Origin: Pachypanchax playfairii
Lineage: Eukaryota > Chordata > Actinopteri > Cyprinodontiformes > Aplocheilidae
Length of the DNA stretch: 64,000 bases
Reading direction: 5' to 3'
Assembly (NCBI GenBank): GCA_006937955.1
Contig: SSNP01000081.1
Span: forward strand, 827,666 to 891,665
Below the pieces are notes generated by a model, which was not told where the DNA came from, made no database searches, and was given only the letters and a program-made list of their open reading frames with translations. Positions 35,601 to 46,457 of the stretch are shown in pieces. Both the position numbers and the translations under genes were made by a program. Positions within the stretch are counted from its first letter, which is position 1. Every line of letters begins with the position of its first letter.

Positions 35601-38600
35601 AAAGAGAGGCTAATCGCTCTGTCACAGCTCGCCTATAAAGCCTGGACACAAGTTCCAGTCCACTCATACTCAACTCAGATTAGACGCCAATCTGTTAATC
35701 TCAACATTCTAGATCTACAACTCAGCCATCGAAGGTAAGCGTGATTCTTCTTCTGTTTTTTTTTTAAATTTTTATGGTGCTTGTCTTAACTAGTTTAAAC
35801 ATCTTAAAATTAAGATTTTTAAATGTAGGTATCATTGTATCAAATTATTTTAATACAATGATAATAAAAAACTCAGAATCAAAGACAAAAATCACAGGTA
35901 GATGTTTTAGGAGCATAATGACAAAAACCTTATAAATTAAAATGACTGAAAAATAAGTAAAAGTCAAAATCTGATTTTTTTTTTCTTCTTGTTGCAGCAT
36001 GAAAAGTAGAAGACTGTTGTTGTCGTTGCCTCTTTTACCCACCATCACTGAGGCGTTTGAGGACCTACCTGTCCATCCCTCCCTCCAGCCAACTCAGACC
36101 TCCCACTCACCAGAGGACTACATGACCAGTATTCAGGCCCTTGCACAGCCCATTGAGGCCCCGAGCTACGGCCCAGTCAGACTCCAGAGATCCCCCAGAC
36201 TGCGGCAGCTCTCAAAGGCTCAGATGAAGCTATCTAGCTCCGTCTCAGCTGCCCGTCTGTCTCCACTCACACCAAGGACTTCCAGATCCTTCAGTCTGAA
36301 CAGCACGGAGGAATTTTCTCTCAAAATGAACAGAGAACGAGACTGTAGAGGCAAAGACCCCCTGGACTGGCTCTTTGGACAGATAAGGACTTAAAAAAAG
36401 AAAAAAGACACTGTTGTGGGAAATCATGTGGGTACTTTGGTGGAGTAAGGAAACAAGGCTGGAGGAACCTCAGGAGGAACTGTGGCTCATTTTAACAGTG
36501 ATGATTTATACCAGGGGTGTCAAGCTCCAGGCCTCGAGGGCCACTATCCTGCATGTTTTAGATGTTTCCCTGCTTCAACACACCTGATTCTAATCCTCTG
36601 CATTTCAACAAGTGCTGCAGTAACCTGTTAACGACTTGTTCATTTGAATCAGGTGTGTTGAAACAGGGAAACATCTAAAACATGCAGGATAGTGGCCCTC
36701 GAGGCCTGACTTTGGGCACCCCTGATTTATACTATTTATTTCCTCTCAGGACTCAGGGTTACATGTTTATCTGCTTTAATGTAAGAGTTTCTAATAAAAT
36801 CCCCAAAATCAGAGAAAAATGTCTAAGACTTTGCTGTTTCTACAGTCTAGAGCTGAAATCAGAAGTTCAAAAACAAACAATTCCTGGATATTATGAGATT
36901 GTTGTTTTGTGTTGATACATTTTTTTTAAAGGTGATGAACAAATACTAAATTAGATTACTTAGTTTTGAAAAACTAGACAATTTTTTTTGTTGTTTTAAA
37001 GACTAAACTGCTAAAATGGAATACAAGACACCGACACTTAAGTTTATTTCTTCTTTAAATATCCAGTGAGCGATTTTGTCTGTGGGACAACGGAACAAAC
37101 CAAAACTCACGTCACTGCATCTATCTGATCATGTTATCTCACTAGTTAGGCTGATGTCTTGGAAGAATAATTACAAGGTTTTGCATTCTTAAAACTCAAA
37201 TTTGTCTATTTTAGCCTATTTTTATAGTTTTATTTAGTTCAGAACAGCATTTTAATCTAATAATTTAATACAGGCACTTTTACTTAATGTAAAAGATACA
37301 AATACTTCAACTTTCACTGTTATTAGATACTGTAGATAAAAAATAGTCTCATTAAACAAATAAAACTGATTGATAATATCAATAAATGCAGGATACAAGC
37401 AACAATGTTAAGCAGAAGTAGAACAAAGAATCTAAAGTAGTTGTGTTATTATAAGTATGTTTGTGAAATATTCTCAGTCATTCGTGTAATTTAAGAATTT
37501 TACATTCTTAAATCACTTTTCATCATAGTAGATTTTGCTGATAGTACTGTATTTAAAAATGAAAACATTATTATGTTTGAACTAAATAACTACTGATCTG
37601 AATGTCATCCTCTCGGTCACCGCAGCACTCTACTGCCATCTGGTGGTAGCAATAAAAACCTAAGCCGGGCATACCGGTTACAGCCAGCAGGAGGCGCTAC
37701 ATGGACGTAAACGTGTGTTGAGGTGAATAAAGCAAACAGCTTTTTGCCTCAACAGGATTTTACTGGTGAGTCAGATCGACTGACCTAAATTACATCGATG
37801 GGAAAAAAAGAAATGGGATCAAGGTTTAGATAGTAAAATAGTCTCCAGTAAATACTGAAAGAGAGCAGAAAATGTAGTTTTTTTCTTTTAGAAAACCTGT
37901 AACTGCAACCTGCAAACTGTTTGCTGAGGAGAAGTTGAAGGACACTATCTTTAAACAAATCAGTTTAGTCAGTGTGCATCTGAATGAAGAGTCTGCACTG
38001 AGTCCAGACTCTGCAGCCTGGATGAGACAGAACATTTCAGCTAGAACAAACACTTCAAGCAGTTTTACATGTTCAAGCTTGCTTTCCTCTAAAAAAGGTG
38101 AGGTTCCGTTGCTCTGACAATAACCACCTGACACTGACATGACTAAAGCAAATCACCTGACCCCACCTACGACGTGATTATGATCTAATCTTCTCAATAA
38201 CATACAAATCCTATACTGTCAGTCCACCTCTTCTTTTCTCACAGAGCTTGTTATCATCAGATGAATATGATCAAACTCTGCTGGGAAAGATAAAAACAAT
38301 GATGAAAGTCTGTTAAAGACATTTATACAGTCAACATGTTTACTTCAAACTCCTATATCCAGTTTCCCAACTTTGGCTTTAGGCTACATCTACAACCAGA
38401 GAATGTAACTACAGAGTAATGTCCACAATGTCCACAATGTCCACAAAAAAAAAAAACTAGAATAAGATGATCCTGAACAGATCAGAATCAGGTGGGTCTT
38501 TGGTTTTGGCATCTTCATTAGTTACAGTTAGAATTGCAGACACTGAGAATCTGATTACTGTTTCATTTGGACTTGTTTTCATAGTTAAACAGTGTCCTAT

Positions 38601-40817
38601 TCATATATCGGTGTGTCCTATCATCACCTTAGAGGGTGCAGCCACTGAGTCACATTCAAACACAAATAAGCAAATAACAATAGATGATGTGCAGAATGTT
38701 GATCCTACCTTCATTTACTGCAGCAGACTGTGGACTTAAACCATCTAAAGTCTAATACCAGAAAAACTAACGACCACAAATCATAAAAGTAAATGTCTGT
38801 AATCCTTTTGTCGAGGTGTTTTAGATTTTTTCTGAAAAGTAAAAGCAACCTGCTAAAAGATAAAAAAAAATGAGTTTAAGCTTTAGATTTAGTTGTCAGA
38901 TTTTTATTTTTGTCTGTAACGGCACCATTTCTTCTAATGTAAACTGTACAAGTTAAATGTTGCAGGTATAGAAGTGTTTTCCTACAGTCTGACACCAAAG
39001 CTAGCAAAGCGTGAGGTAAACATTTTGGCTAAAAAGATGCACCAGTGTTCACAGACAGGCTGTTACTCGCTTTACTAGTGATTTGAACTTTGGTATGAAC
39101 TTGTCAAACAACTATGCAGCACTACTCTCCACATTCACGTTTCTAAAACAAAGCATTTAAAAGTTAAAAAAAACCCAGCACGCTCCATCTCACTGAGTTC
39201 CTTCAGGTGCACATCTGTCCTCAAGTAACCCTGTAACTGAACATCTGGAACACTCATGGATTAGAAAGGTAGAGTAGTACAGATTACCAATCCTGATTTA
39301 TTCTGATACACAAATGAACAAAATAAGATCTGTAATAGTATTTGTTGATAGTCACAAATAAGCTAAAAGGATGAAATTAGGCTGTAAAAAGACTAATTAT
39401 ATTAAATAACCATAAATCAAATGTTTACAAATATTTAATTTATGATAATCTGTTTTATTTTACTCACATATAAAAAACAAATACTTTTCAGTTAAAAACA
39501 CAGAGCTGTAACGTAAAGAACATGAGTGACAGTCAGATTTATTCTTATCTGAATAAACTTTCAAAGTAAAACTTTTAGATTTATATAAAGATTTTGAGTA
39601 TATTATTTAAATAATAACTTCAGATTGTCTGTGTTTCAGTGGTCCAGTTATGTTTTTGGTGGGACACTAAATACACAAATACAAGGATTATTCTCAGCAG
39701 ACAAATGGCTCTGAGTGAGTCATGATTAATACAAGAGAAAGGAAACTTTCACAAGAAAACGTGTTCAGGATAAATTACATAAACAGACTTTTCCTTTCAT
39801 TTTTACCTCTCCAGCAGTTTAAAGATATCATTGTAATAAAATCCCACATCAAAGCTACAGACTCCCGTTTACAGAGTGCTGAGTCAACCAACAATCAGTT
39901 TCAACAATATTCACTTACAGTTAATGTTTTTAATGTGCTGCATCCTTTACTAATTGTAACAACCACAGTCAGAATCAGAAGACTTTCTTCCTACCCGAGG
40001 GTAAATTTGTTAGACGGTATGTCTTTGGGGGATTTTCCACCAACGTAACAATGTTATGTGTTGTACTGTTTTGGGTTTGACTTGTGGGACAGAAATGAGG
40101 GGCACAGCTTGACCACTGAGCCCTGCCCTCATCCAAATACTGCCCAAAAACCCTGCTGGATAAACACAAAGGGGAACTCCAAACCTCAAAACCCCAAAAC
40201 ATGATTATCAAACAAATAACTTAACTCTTACAAACAGCTTAGAGTGAAAATACCTTGCAAAGCAGACTTTTATAGCTAAAGTAGGAGACTTTCCTTTTCC
40301 TTCTGTCCTCATTTTGAGGTAAGTGAGGGCTTTTTGTGGTTTACCAGCCACTTGCAAATGTTGGAAAAAATCCCAGATATTGCAGGTCTGGGCACAGAAT
40401 ATTTTCCACATAGAAAATAATCTGGTTTCTATCAGGTTTTTACAATCTGTTTGATAAATGAACAGCTATGATAGGCATGCATGGGAGCCTTTCAGCAACG
40501 CAACACTTCCGTTAACAACTTTCATCCTCATCTTTCTGCATTTCTCTGATTGTCTTACCTCACGAGTCCTCAGCTGGAAGTTTTTCCCTTCGTGGTAACA
40601 ATTATAGGTTCTGAGCAGAGACAGGATGTCAGGCCTGAAAGTAAACACAAAAGGTGGATTAGCGAGAACAACTGACGGACAATGCATGTAGAGATGAAAC
40701 ACAATACATCTTTGGTTTTGCTTCATTGTTTAAATCCAGTGAGCAGAAACTGAACTCGACTTACTTTGGTATGAGCTTCTCTTCGTTAAGCTTCACAAAG
40801 ATTTGACGTTCACTCAT
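29634..40817 (-). CDS. rassf4: Ras association domain family member 4
   Basis: Ten coding exons: 40765-40817, 40559-40634, 33968-34074, 33629-33708, 32602-32771, 32126-32227, 31990-32041, 31779-31900, 31315-31412, 29634-29703. The sum is 930 nt, or 309 aa (human about 321). The N-terminus has LLRTYNCYHEGKNFQL and GLLNIYWGLRRPIRLQM, both characteristic of RASSF2/4. A Ser/Asn-rich linker follows, then RIHRFSINGHFYNHK. The Ras-association domain runs from TSVFTPAYGSVTNVRV through YGPCEKISKIFIMETDLG. The SARAH domain begins VAQYIKFEIPVLDSF, is Glu-rich, and continues KYSALKSMILHQLED in the last exon. RASSF proteins bind active Ras-type GTPases and pair with MST kinases through SARAH. depp1 lies antisense inside the 6.5-kb intron 2, as in human. 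RASSF4 is preferred over RASSF2 because of this nesting and the nearby tmem72. Confidence 0.93.
29840..30424. mobile_element. TTAA-flanked MITE, family 3, full copy
   Basis: TTAA at 29836-29839 and 30425-30428 flank inverted ends AGAGGCC. The 585-bp element lies in the last intron of rassf4. It is clearly homologous, in reverse orientation, to 53864-54410. Shared interior stretches are the region around CAGTGTTTCCTGACGTTTTT and the one around TGTATCTGTTTCATCACAAC. Confidence 0.85.
30958..30982. repeat. Poly-A tract in rassf4 intron
   Basis: A run of about 24 A residues. No associated retroposon body is recognised. Confidence 0.8.
34813..34820 (+). promoter_or_regulatory. FOXO-type element upstream of depp1
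   Basis: A perfect GTAAACAA octamer about 840 bases before the probable depp1 transcription start. Human DEPP1 is a known FOXO target. The match is exact, but function is inferred. Confidence 0.35.
35096..35103 (+). promoter_or_regulatory. Second FOXO-type element upstream of depp1
   Basis: A second exact GTAAACAA octamer, 283 bases from the first and about 560 bases before the probable start. Two exact sites in this interval are suggestive, though AT-rich sequence raises the chance rate. Confidence 0.35.
35591..35734 (+). promoter_or_regulatory. depp1: depp1 core promoter and 5' UTR exon
   Basis: TATAAAG at 35634-35640 is preceded by a CArG-like CTATTTTTGG at 35591-35600. A non-coding first exon then runs from about 35665 to a strong donor (GAAG then GTAAGC) at 35734/35735. 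The coding exon follows a pyrimidine-rich acceptor (TTCTTCTTGTTGCAG) one base before the ATG. CArG boxes bind SRF; that role here is inferred. Confidence 0.6.
35999..36394 (+). CDS. depp1: DEPP1 autophagy-regulator homologue
   Basis: A single coding exon of 131 aa. The N-terminus MKSRRLLLSLPLLPTITE matches the human DEPP1 start (MRSRLLLSVAHLPTI). It is followed by SPEDYMTSIQALAQP, matching the human SLDDYVRSISRLAQP block. The C-terminus has DPLDWLFGQ, the other conserved DEPP1 box. The fish protein stops just after this box and so is shorter than the human protein (about 212 aa). DEPP1 is a FOXO- and stress-induced cytoplasmic/peroxisomal protein linked to autophagy and ROS control. The gene sits antisense within rassf4 intron 2, exactly as DEPP1 does in human RASSF4. 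A TATA box and non-coding exon lie upstream; an hAT-type MITE and an AATAAA follow in the likely 3' UTR. The ATG is the first after the splice acceptor. Confidence 0.92.
   Translation: MKSRRLLLSLPLLPTITEAFEDLPVHPSLQPTQTSHSPEDYMTSIQALAQPIEAPSYGPVRLQRSPRLRQLSKAQMKLSSSVSAARLSPLTPRTSRSFSLNSTEEFSLKMNRERDCRGKDPLDWLFGQIRT
36512..36724. mobile_element. hAT-type palindromic MITE in depp1 3' UTR
   Basis: A 213-bp element with inverted ends CAGGGGTGTC and GGGCACCCCTG, flanked by a perfect 8-bp target duplication ATTTATAC (36504-36511 and 36725-36732). The arms are long and nearly complementary (AGGCCTCGAGGGCCACTATC against its reverse complement), so the RNA would fold into a strong hairpin. Eight-base duplications are typical of hAT elements. 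Confidence 0.93.
36793..36798 (+). promoter_or_regulatory. Probable depp1 polyadenylation signal
   Basis: AATAAA about 400 bases after the depp1 stop and 70 bases after the MITE. If used, the MITE hairpin is part of the mature 3' UTR. Confidence 0.5.
36799..40558. other. rassf4 intron 2, part downstream of depp1
   Basis: AT-rich intronic sequence of about 3.7 kb. It holds only scattered short open stretches without splice context. No repeat family is recognised by eye. Confidence 0.5.
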
Positions 40818-41462
40818 TTTCAACTAGAGAACAGCTGCAGGAAAAAAAAGAAGGGAAAAGGTTGACTTGATCAATAATAAAGTAAATATAACCTAAATTC
40901 TGTCAGAAACCGTTTAGAAAAGCAGAAAACAAAACTGTAGAACATCTTGTCGTCTCAGAAGAGGTTTTTAGATTTTTGCACAAATGAATTAAGAGATTTA
41001 TTTAAAAAATATAGATAAATTTATGAATTTCTGTGTGCATTTTCTCCTTTCATGTTTTCTTTGAGTGAGAATGTGAGGCTTTTTTATGGAAAAGCTAAGG
41101 AAGTTATTGCTTTGGTGTTTCATGTAGGTACAAGCCATTAGCAGAAATCATGTGTTTTTTTTTTTGACTCAGAGCCAAAACAGTGAAAGGGCTATCATGT
41201 TGTGTCAACGTGAAAGAAGCAGCTTTGTCTCGTACAAGGACAGTTTATACCACTCTGTTTGCTATTGAATCCTTTTTTAAAAAGAACCTTCAACTGGGTT
41301 TTACTAAAAAAGAAAATAAGACCTTGTAGAGTTTCTGCCTGATGACTGTCCTTCTGCTGCACAATTGAGAACAATGAAAACGTATCAATCCACACTTCAA
41401 GGATATTCTGACCCAACTCAGAAAAATGCTGTTCTTAATAGTTAAAGCAAAATGTAGATCAT

Positions 41463-41472
41463 GGGAAATTCC
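41463..41472 (+). promoter_or_regulatory. Kappa-B site in the chemokine promoter
   Basis: GGGAAATTCC is a perfect, nearly palindromic NF-kappa-B consensus. It lies 98 bases upstream of the chemokine ATG and about 40 bases upstream of a TATA-like GATAAAA (41512-41518). Inflammatory CXC chemokine genes commonly have this arrangement. Confidence 0.6.
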
Positions 41473-41511
41473 TGCTTTGGAAAACCCGTAGAGGGGGGGA
41501 GGAGCATTAAG

Positions 41512-41518
41512 GATAAAA
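41512..41518 (+). promoter_or_regulatory. TATA-like box of the chemokine gene
   Basis: GATAAAA, 52 bases upstream of the ATG, leaves room for a short 5' UTR. No better TATA match is closer. Confidence 0.45.
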
Positions 41519-41569
41519 CAGCAGCATGTGGCTCAGGAGCTCAGAGCAAGTGCACCACATGTCCCCACC

Positions 41570-42649
41570 ATGAAGTCTAATCTTCAGGCAGTCTGTCAGC
41601 TCGCCTTCCTGAGTCTCTTCTTCATACTGACCTCAGGTAAGAATCTATAACCTGATCTATCTTTAGACAAACTCCAACCGAGGATTAATGATTTCTCTAA
41701 GGCTAAAAATCTGTGTGAGCTCAGAAACTGAATCCCTGCTCGTGTTGCGCAGCATTAAATTCACCTGTAATCTTTACGCTGTGTGTGTGTGTGTAGTGAG
41801 GGAGTCGGAGAGTGTGTATGTCCCGGGAAGATGTTTGTGTCCAGTGACACAACGACGTGTCCGAGGGGAACTGGCAGAACTTAAAGTCTATCCCAAAAGT
41901 GCCACCTGTGGCAACATTACAGTCATGTGAGTAGCAGATGCTGCAAATAAACATGTAACCTGCTGCAAACAGATGAGTTGGACTGAATGTGTGATTCCCA
42001 TGTGCTTTGTAGAGTAACACTAAAGAGTAACAACAGAGACGTTTGTCTGAGTCCAGAGGCACCAATGGGAAAACAGCTAATTCGCTGCTGGAACAGGTAA
42101 ATAACACCGACTTATCATGCGAGGTTTGGATAACTGATGATGAATGGTGCTTATGAAATCATCTTAGAGAATCATGTTTCAGTTTTGATGTAAGATGAAG
42201 CTCTACATGACAAAAGATTTGTGTAATACTTAACTTAAATGTCTTAACTGATGCTACACGGGATCCACCCATCTCCCGTTTCACAGAAATCGCAACCACT
42301 AATGTCTTGTTTATTGCCAAGCCAGATTTTTTTGATGACAGGAAACAGTTGTGCAATTTCTTTATACTTTCTGCAGGTAGTCAGTTAGGTTAGTGCTGAC
42401 ACATACAGTGTCATTATTGCTTTCATTTTTTTTTATTTTAATGAACTTAAAAGAAGGTTTAATCATCTAAAAAGTTGAAGTTGGCTTCTAAATGTGAGCG
42501 TTGACCTTCTTTTGTTCTGCTTGTCAAGAACTGAGAAGTCTGGTCGCAGTGTGAAGCTGTGCCTTAAGAGGACGAGACGGAGGGGTGGTCGGCGCCAGAG
42601 GCAACAGAGGGGACGGGCTCACAAAAGGAGGACGCCATCCTCTCAGTAG
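41570..42649 (+). CDS. ELR-negative CXC chemokine, CXCL9/10/11-like
   Basis: Four exons, the usual CXC chemokine layout: 41570-41636, 41797-41926, 42013-42096, 42529-42649. They sum to 402 nt (133 aa) with chemokine-typical phases. Exon 1 encodes a hydrophobic signal peptide (AFLSLFFILTS). The mature start reads ESVYVPGRCLCP: a CXC pair with no Glu-Leu-Arg before it. The third and fourth cysteines are in SATCGN and DVCLSP, and the WNR stretch fits the C-terminal helix start. Two extra cysteines (RCW and KLCL) are unusual. The tail is very basic (about 40 residues rich in Arg, Lys and Gln), as in CXCL9/CXCL11-type chemokines that bind heparan sulfate and can be directly antimicrobial. Subfamily naming is uncertain. 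It is secreted and expected to attract leukocytes through a CXCR3-type receptor. It probably sits within the 5' UTR intron of rassf4, antisense to it. Confidence 0.88.
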
Positions 42650-42889
42650 AGTCAGAAGCATGAAGCTACTGTGTACAGACTGATACTTCAAGGGCTGCTT
42701 TTGTAACTTCGGTCCACCAACACTACAATGTCTTTTTTATTTCTTGTGCAAATGACTGATTCATTTCAGAAAACCAAGACTTTCATAAACAGTGACAGGT
42801 TTCGCTTTAAATTGTTAAGTGGTCAGTATGTTGTATTTGTATAGTGCTGTTAAAACAGCTGGAAAAGATGTTGTTAACTAAAGCACTGC

Positions 42890-42950
42890 TGGTTATTTAT
42901 TTTTATATGAAAATTTAAAACTTTCAGACCTTGTTTTTTTTTTAAATAAA
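42890..42950 (+). promoter_or_regulatory. Chemokine 3' UTR end: AU-rich stretch and AATAAA
   Basis: ATTTATTTTT near 42894 resembles an AU-rich instability element, and AATAAA lies at 42945-42950, about 300 bases after the stop. Short-lived cytokine mRNAs often carry such elements. Confidence 0.45.
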
Positions 42951-45855
42951 TATCCCAGAACAATAATGTGACTGTGTGCTTTTCAGGCTCCAGACTTTGA
43001 TGTTTTAGAATAATTAAAGGAAGGGGATGACAGTTTTTGTCTTTGGCAGGATATGAAGGGTCACTGCAGGACCTTAGGCTCTGCTTTTGGAAAGAAGCAG
43101 CAGGATATGAGTCAGCGGGATAAAACAAACACATCTCGCTTAAAATATTTGCACAAATACTTAAGGTGCAACAAAAGCATCTCTGTGTGTTACTTTATAA
43201 TCATAATCTTTCCACTAAACTTAATATATTCAAACCAGGACAGTTAAAGCACAATTTACAACTACAATAATGTTTTATATTTTTATAGACTGTTATCAGT
43301 GCTGCACAACAGACAAAAGGGTTTAAGATGGCATTAACCCTGTAAGTGCTGTAGGTTGGTAAATACATTTGGTTGTTACTTTGTTAAGATATATTTGTAA
43401 AGCATGTCACAAGATGGACTCAGAGCCACAAGAACAGGTTCACACACATACTTCTACTAACTTTAATAATCAAACAAGCTCCAACCTGCAGTGTTTTATT
43501 CTGAAAAACATTCACTAACGTTGATACGGACTCTTGCGAAACCCTCATGTGATCCCTTTCCCACCAAACACTCATCAACCGAAAGTGAAAGTAAAGTGTG
43601 CAACAAGGGGAGCTCTGTTAGAAGTTGGCAAGAACTTTCAAAGGAATTTTTCTAATGTTTTATTAGTGACTGCAGCAGAGGGAAGGTTAGTTATTTTTCT
43701 TCTGCTATGAAATTAGAAAAAGTAACTTAAAAAGTTGCAAAGATAACTGGAACGCAGAAAAGTAAAGAAACCCCTCCTAAAATAATGCATATTTTTAAAA
43801 TCTGTATTTTTATACTTTTAAAATCAGATTGTCAAAATGTAACAAAAACACATTGAAACTTAATGAAGCAGGTTTTTATGTATTTTGTACTGAATCTACG
43901 TGAACTGATATGACTGAAAATCAGAAGTTACTGCTGTTCCTTTAAGTGAACTGGGAGTATCTGTCTGTTGTCTGCTAGTACGTGGTTACATATTGACTAC
44001 GTTACCAGTGAAAACCACCGCAGGCCGCTCCCTTTACAAATGTTAACATTGGAATCTTTACAGTAAATAACTTCAGGAAACTAATCAAAGCTCTACCTTT
44101 TACAATAAATAGAGATAAATGAGTGTTTCTGAGAATCTGCATGCCCAGATGTTTCCCTCTGGAGATAAAATCTCTAAAAAAAAAACTCCATAGCACAGAT
44201 GTTCTTGTTCAGCTGATGAAACTTTTGACTGGTATCAGCTCTCAACCCGACCTTGTTGCAGCCTGTGCTGTTAACGTTGAGATCCTGTCAGGAATGAATC
44301 GGAAACATGAAGAAAAATGTGGTTTAAAAAAACGTGGTGTTGCAGAGCAGAAGGAACTAAATGAAGACAGCAAGTCCAGCTGCAGTAATCAGTAAAACAC
44401 AGAAGTGAAAGAGACAACAGGAGAGCTGAAGTTCTCTTTTACTATTATTAAATACTTTTAAAATATGTAAATATGTTTAAGAAACTATATGAATAACTGT
44501 GAAGGTTTTTCTTTATATAAGAATTATTTTAATGAATTGTATTTGAACTGTTATTAATGAATGTAACCACGTGATTATTAACAATACTAATGAAACACTG
44601 CCACCTAGTGTCACACAGGACACCTGATCAGACTTCCTGCAGCTCCTTTATCCTTTATCAGGTTAATGACAGTTAAATCAATAAAACTAAGCAGCTTGAC
44701 ACAACTTTAAGGAATATTTTACTCTGAGACTTATCGGGATACTTATTCAGATTGCTTTGGTTATTTGGCCACAAGATAAAAAAGAGGAAGCTAATCTGTA
44801 AACATAACGCTGTATGGCTTTTAAAAAGCACTAGTTTTGCTTATTTATAACATTTTAACTTTAGACCTTCATTTTCAAAGCAAATGAGACAGAACTTTGT
44901 GCAGAACATATAGATCTTGGATCACCCCGAACTGATTTTTTAAAACTTTTTTATTAGCTTGAGAAGGGATTTGTTATGGGAGAAAAACAGAAGAAAAACC
45001 ACTTGCATGAGACTTTGAGGCTGCCACAAAAACCAGGAAACAAATTGTGCTGTCTGATCTCATCTGTGGTGCTAATTCAGCTAAAAACGAATCTGAAGAC
45101 TTTTTATAATCATCATTCAGTCTTCAACCCTCCTTATGACCTCTGACCCTGTCCACCAACCACACTGCTGTCAGATATGAGCACACTGAGATGGTCAGTC
45201 TGTTTATAATACATATTAATACCCACTACATTTTTTATAACTTTAAGAATTTCAGACTGTCACAGTTTAATTATTAAGCCACTGCAGGTCCTCTGTAGTA
45301 AAATGACGCTCAGATTTAGATGAAATGTCTCGGCTTTTATCTGAGCTCTTCTGAGCTCTTGCTCTGTGTGTTGAAACTCTCCCGGTGGGCAAAGAACCGC
45401 TGTTGCAGGTTGTAATTGGTTTGATCATCTCGAGATTCGTATCCAATTAGCGCATCTACTCCGGCAGCTGCGCTCTAAAGACAAAACCATCCTCATGATG
45501 GATAAAGGGACCCAAATGCAGCTCATAATGTGGCGAAACCTTTAAACGAACATCAGAAGAAAATCAGCAAAAGACTTGACGTGGTTTGGTTTGATGCACT
45601 TCGACGTAAAGTCAATTAGAGCTGAAGAATTTTTTTTTTTTTTAAATATATTAATCACAAATGTGTCCATTATTGCCAAAGGAGAAAATACAACAAATGA
45701 ATTAGGCTATAACCTGAACCCAACTTCCGAGCATCTTTTTGTTGTCTGAGCAGCATTATGATGGGATGTTTTTACAGCATCAGTGAACTTCCGAATGTTT
45801 TGATCTGGATGTTTTAGACGCCTCCTGCATTAAAACGGGTTAGTTTGTCTCTTAC
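42951..45855. other. Non-coding stretch between the chemokine and the rassf4 first exon
   Basis: Mostly AT-rich, with a few short open stretches lacking splice context. Probably rassf4 intronic DNA. Nothing else recognised. Confidence 0.45.
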
Positions 45856-45960
45856 CATAACAGAGTGAGTCCCCGTCGTCTTCCAGCTCTCTGTCCTCCT
45901 TATCTCAGCTCGTGTTCACGCCGTCCTGGCAGTACGGTATTCAGACTCCGGGGATAAGAC
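45856..45960 (-). promoter_or_regulatory. rassf4: Candidate non-coding first exon and promoter of rassf4
   Basis: On the minus strand, a GC-richer stretch ends in a consensus donor (CTGTTATG then GTAAGAG, exon end 45856). Upstream lies an inverted CCAAT box (46005-46009, CCAAT on the plus strand). The rassf4 coding exon 1 is preceded by two good acceptors (CTGCAG and CTCTAG near 40826-40842), so an upstream non-coding exon is expected. This is the nearest candidate between rassf4 and tmem72. Its 5' edge is a guess. Confidence 0.35.
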
Positions 45961-46457
45961 TGATCAGGGAACATCCAATTAAAAGACGCGTTTAGGCTCC
46001 TCAACCAATCAGTGTTTGAAAGAGGCGGGACAAGACGAGGCACCTTCTGTGCCTCTTGAGGTTTGTTTAAAAAGCCAACCAAAACCCAAATGTTATCATC
46101 CATACATAGAAAATATGTATATACACACACATATATATGTATATCAAAGGAGTCAACAGCTATGTACGTATGAGAAACATTTCTTTAAAGAGCTTAAAAT
46201 TAGTGCTTGTACAATAACAACAGTTACTCTTTTCTGCTTTTTTGTGAAAATAATGATAATGATTTTTTAAAATCTCATATTTTACTGAATATTATGTTTG
46301 TCCAGTCGAGCAAAACAGGAAAAAGTTCCTGTGGTGTGTGAAGATTTATTTCTCTCATCCTGTTTTTGAGTCTGGATCTGCCATCCAGGGAAATATTACA
46401 GGGTGGAGACACAAAGTCTTTCTCTCTGTGTTTTCTGAACAGGAGTTCTGATTTAAC

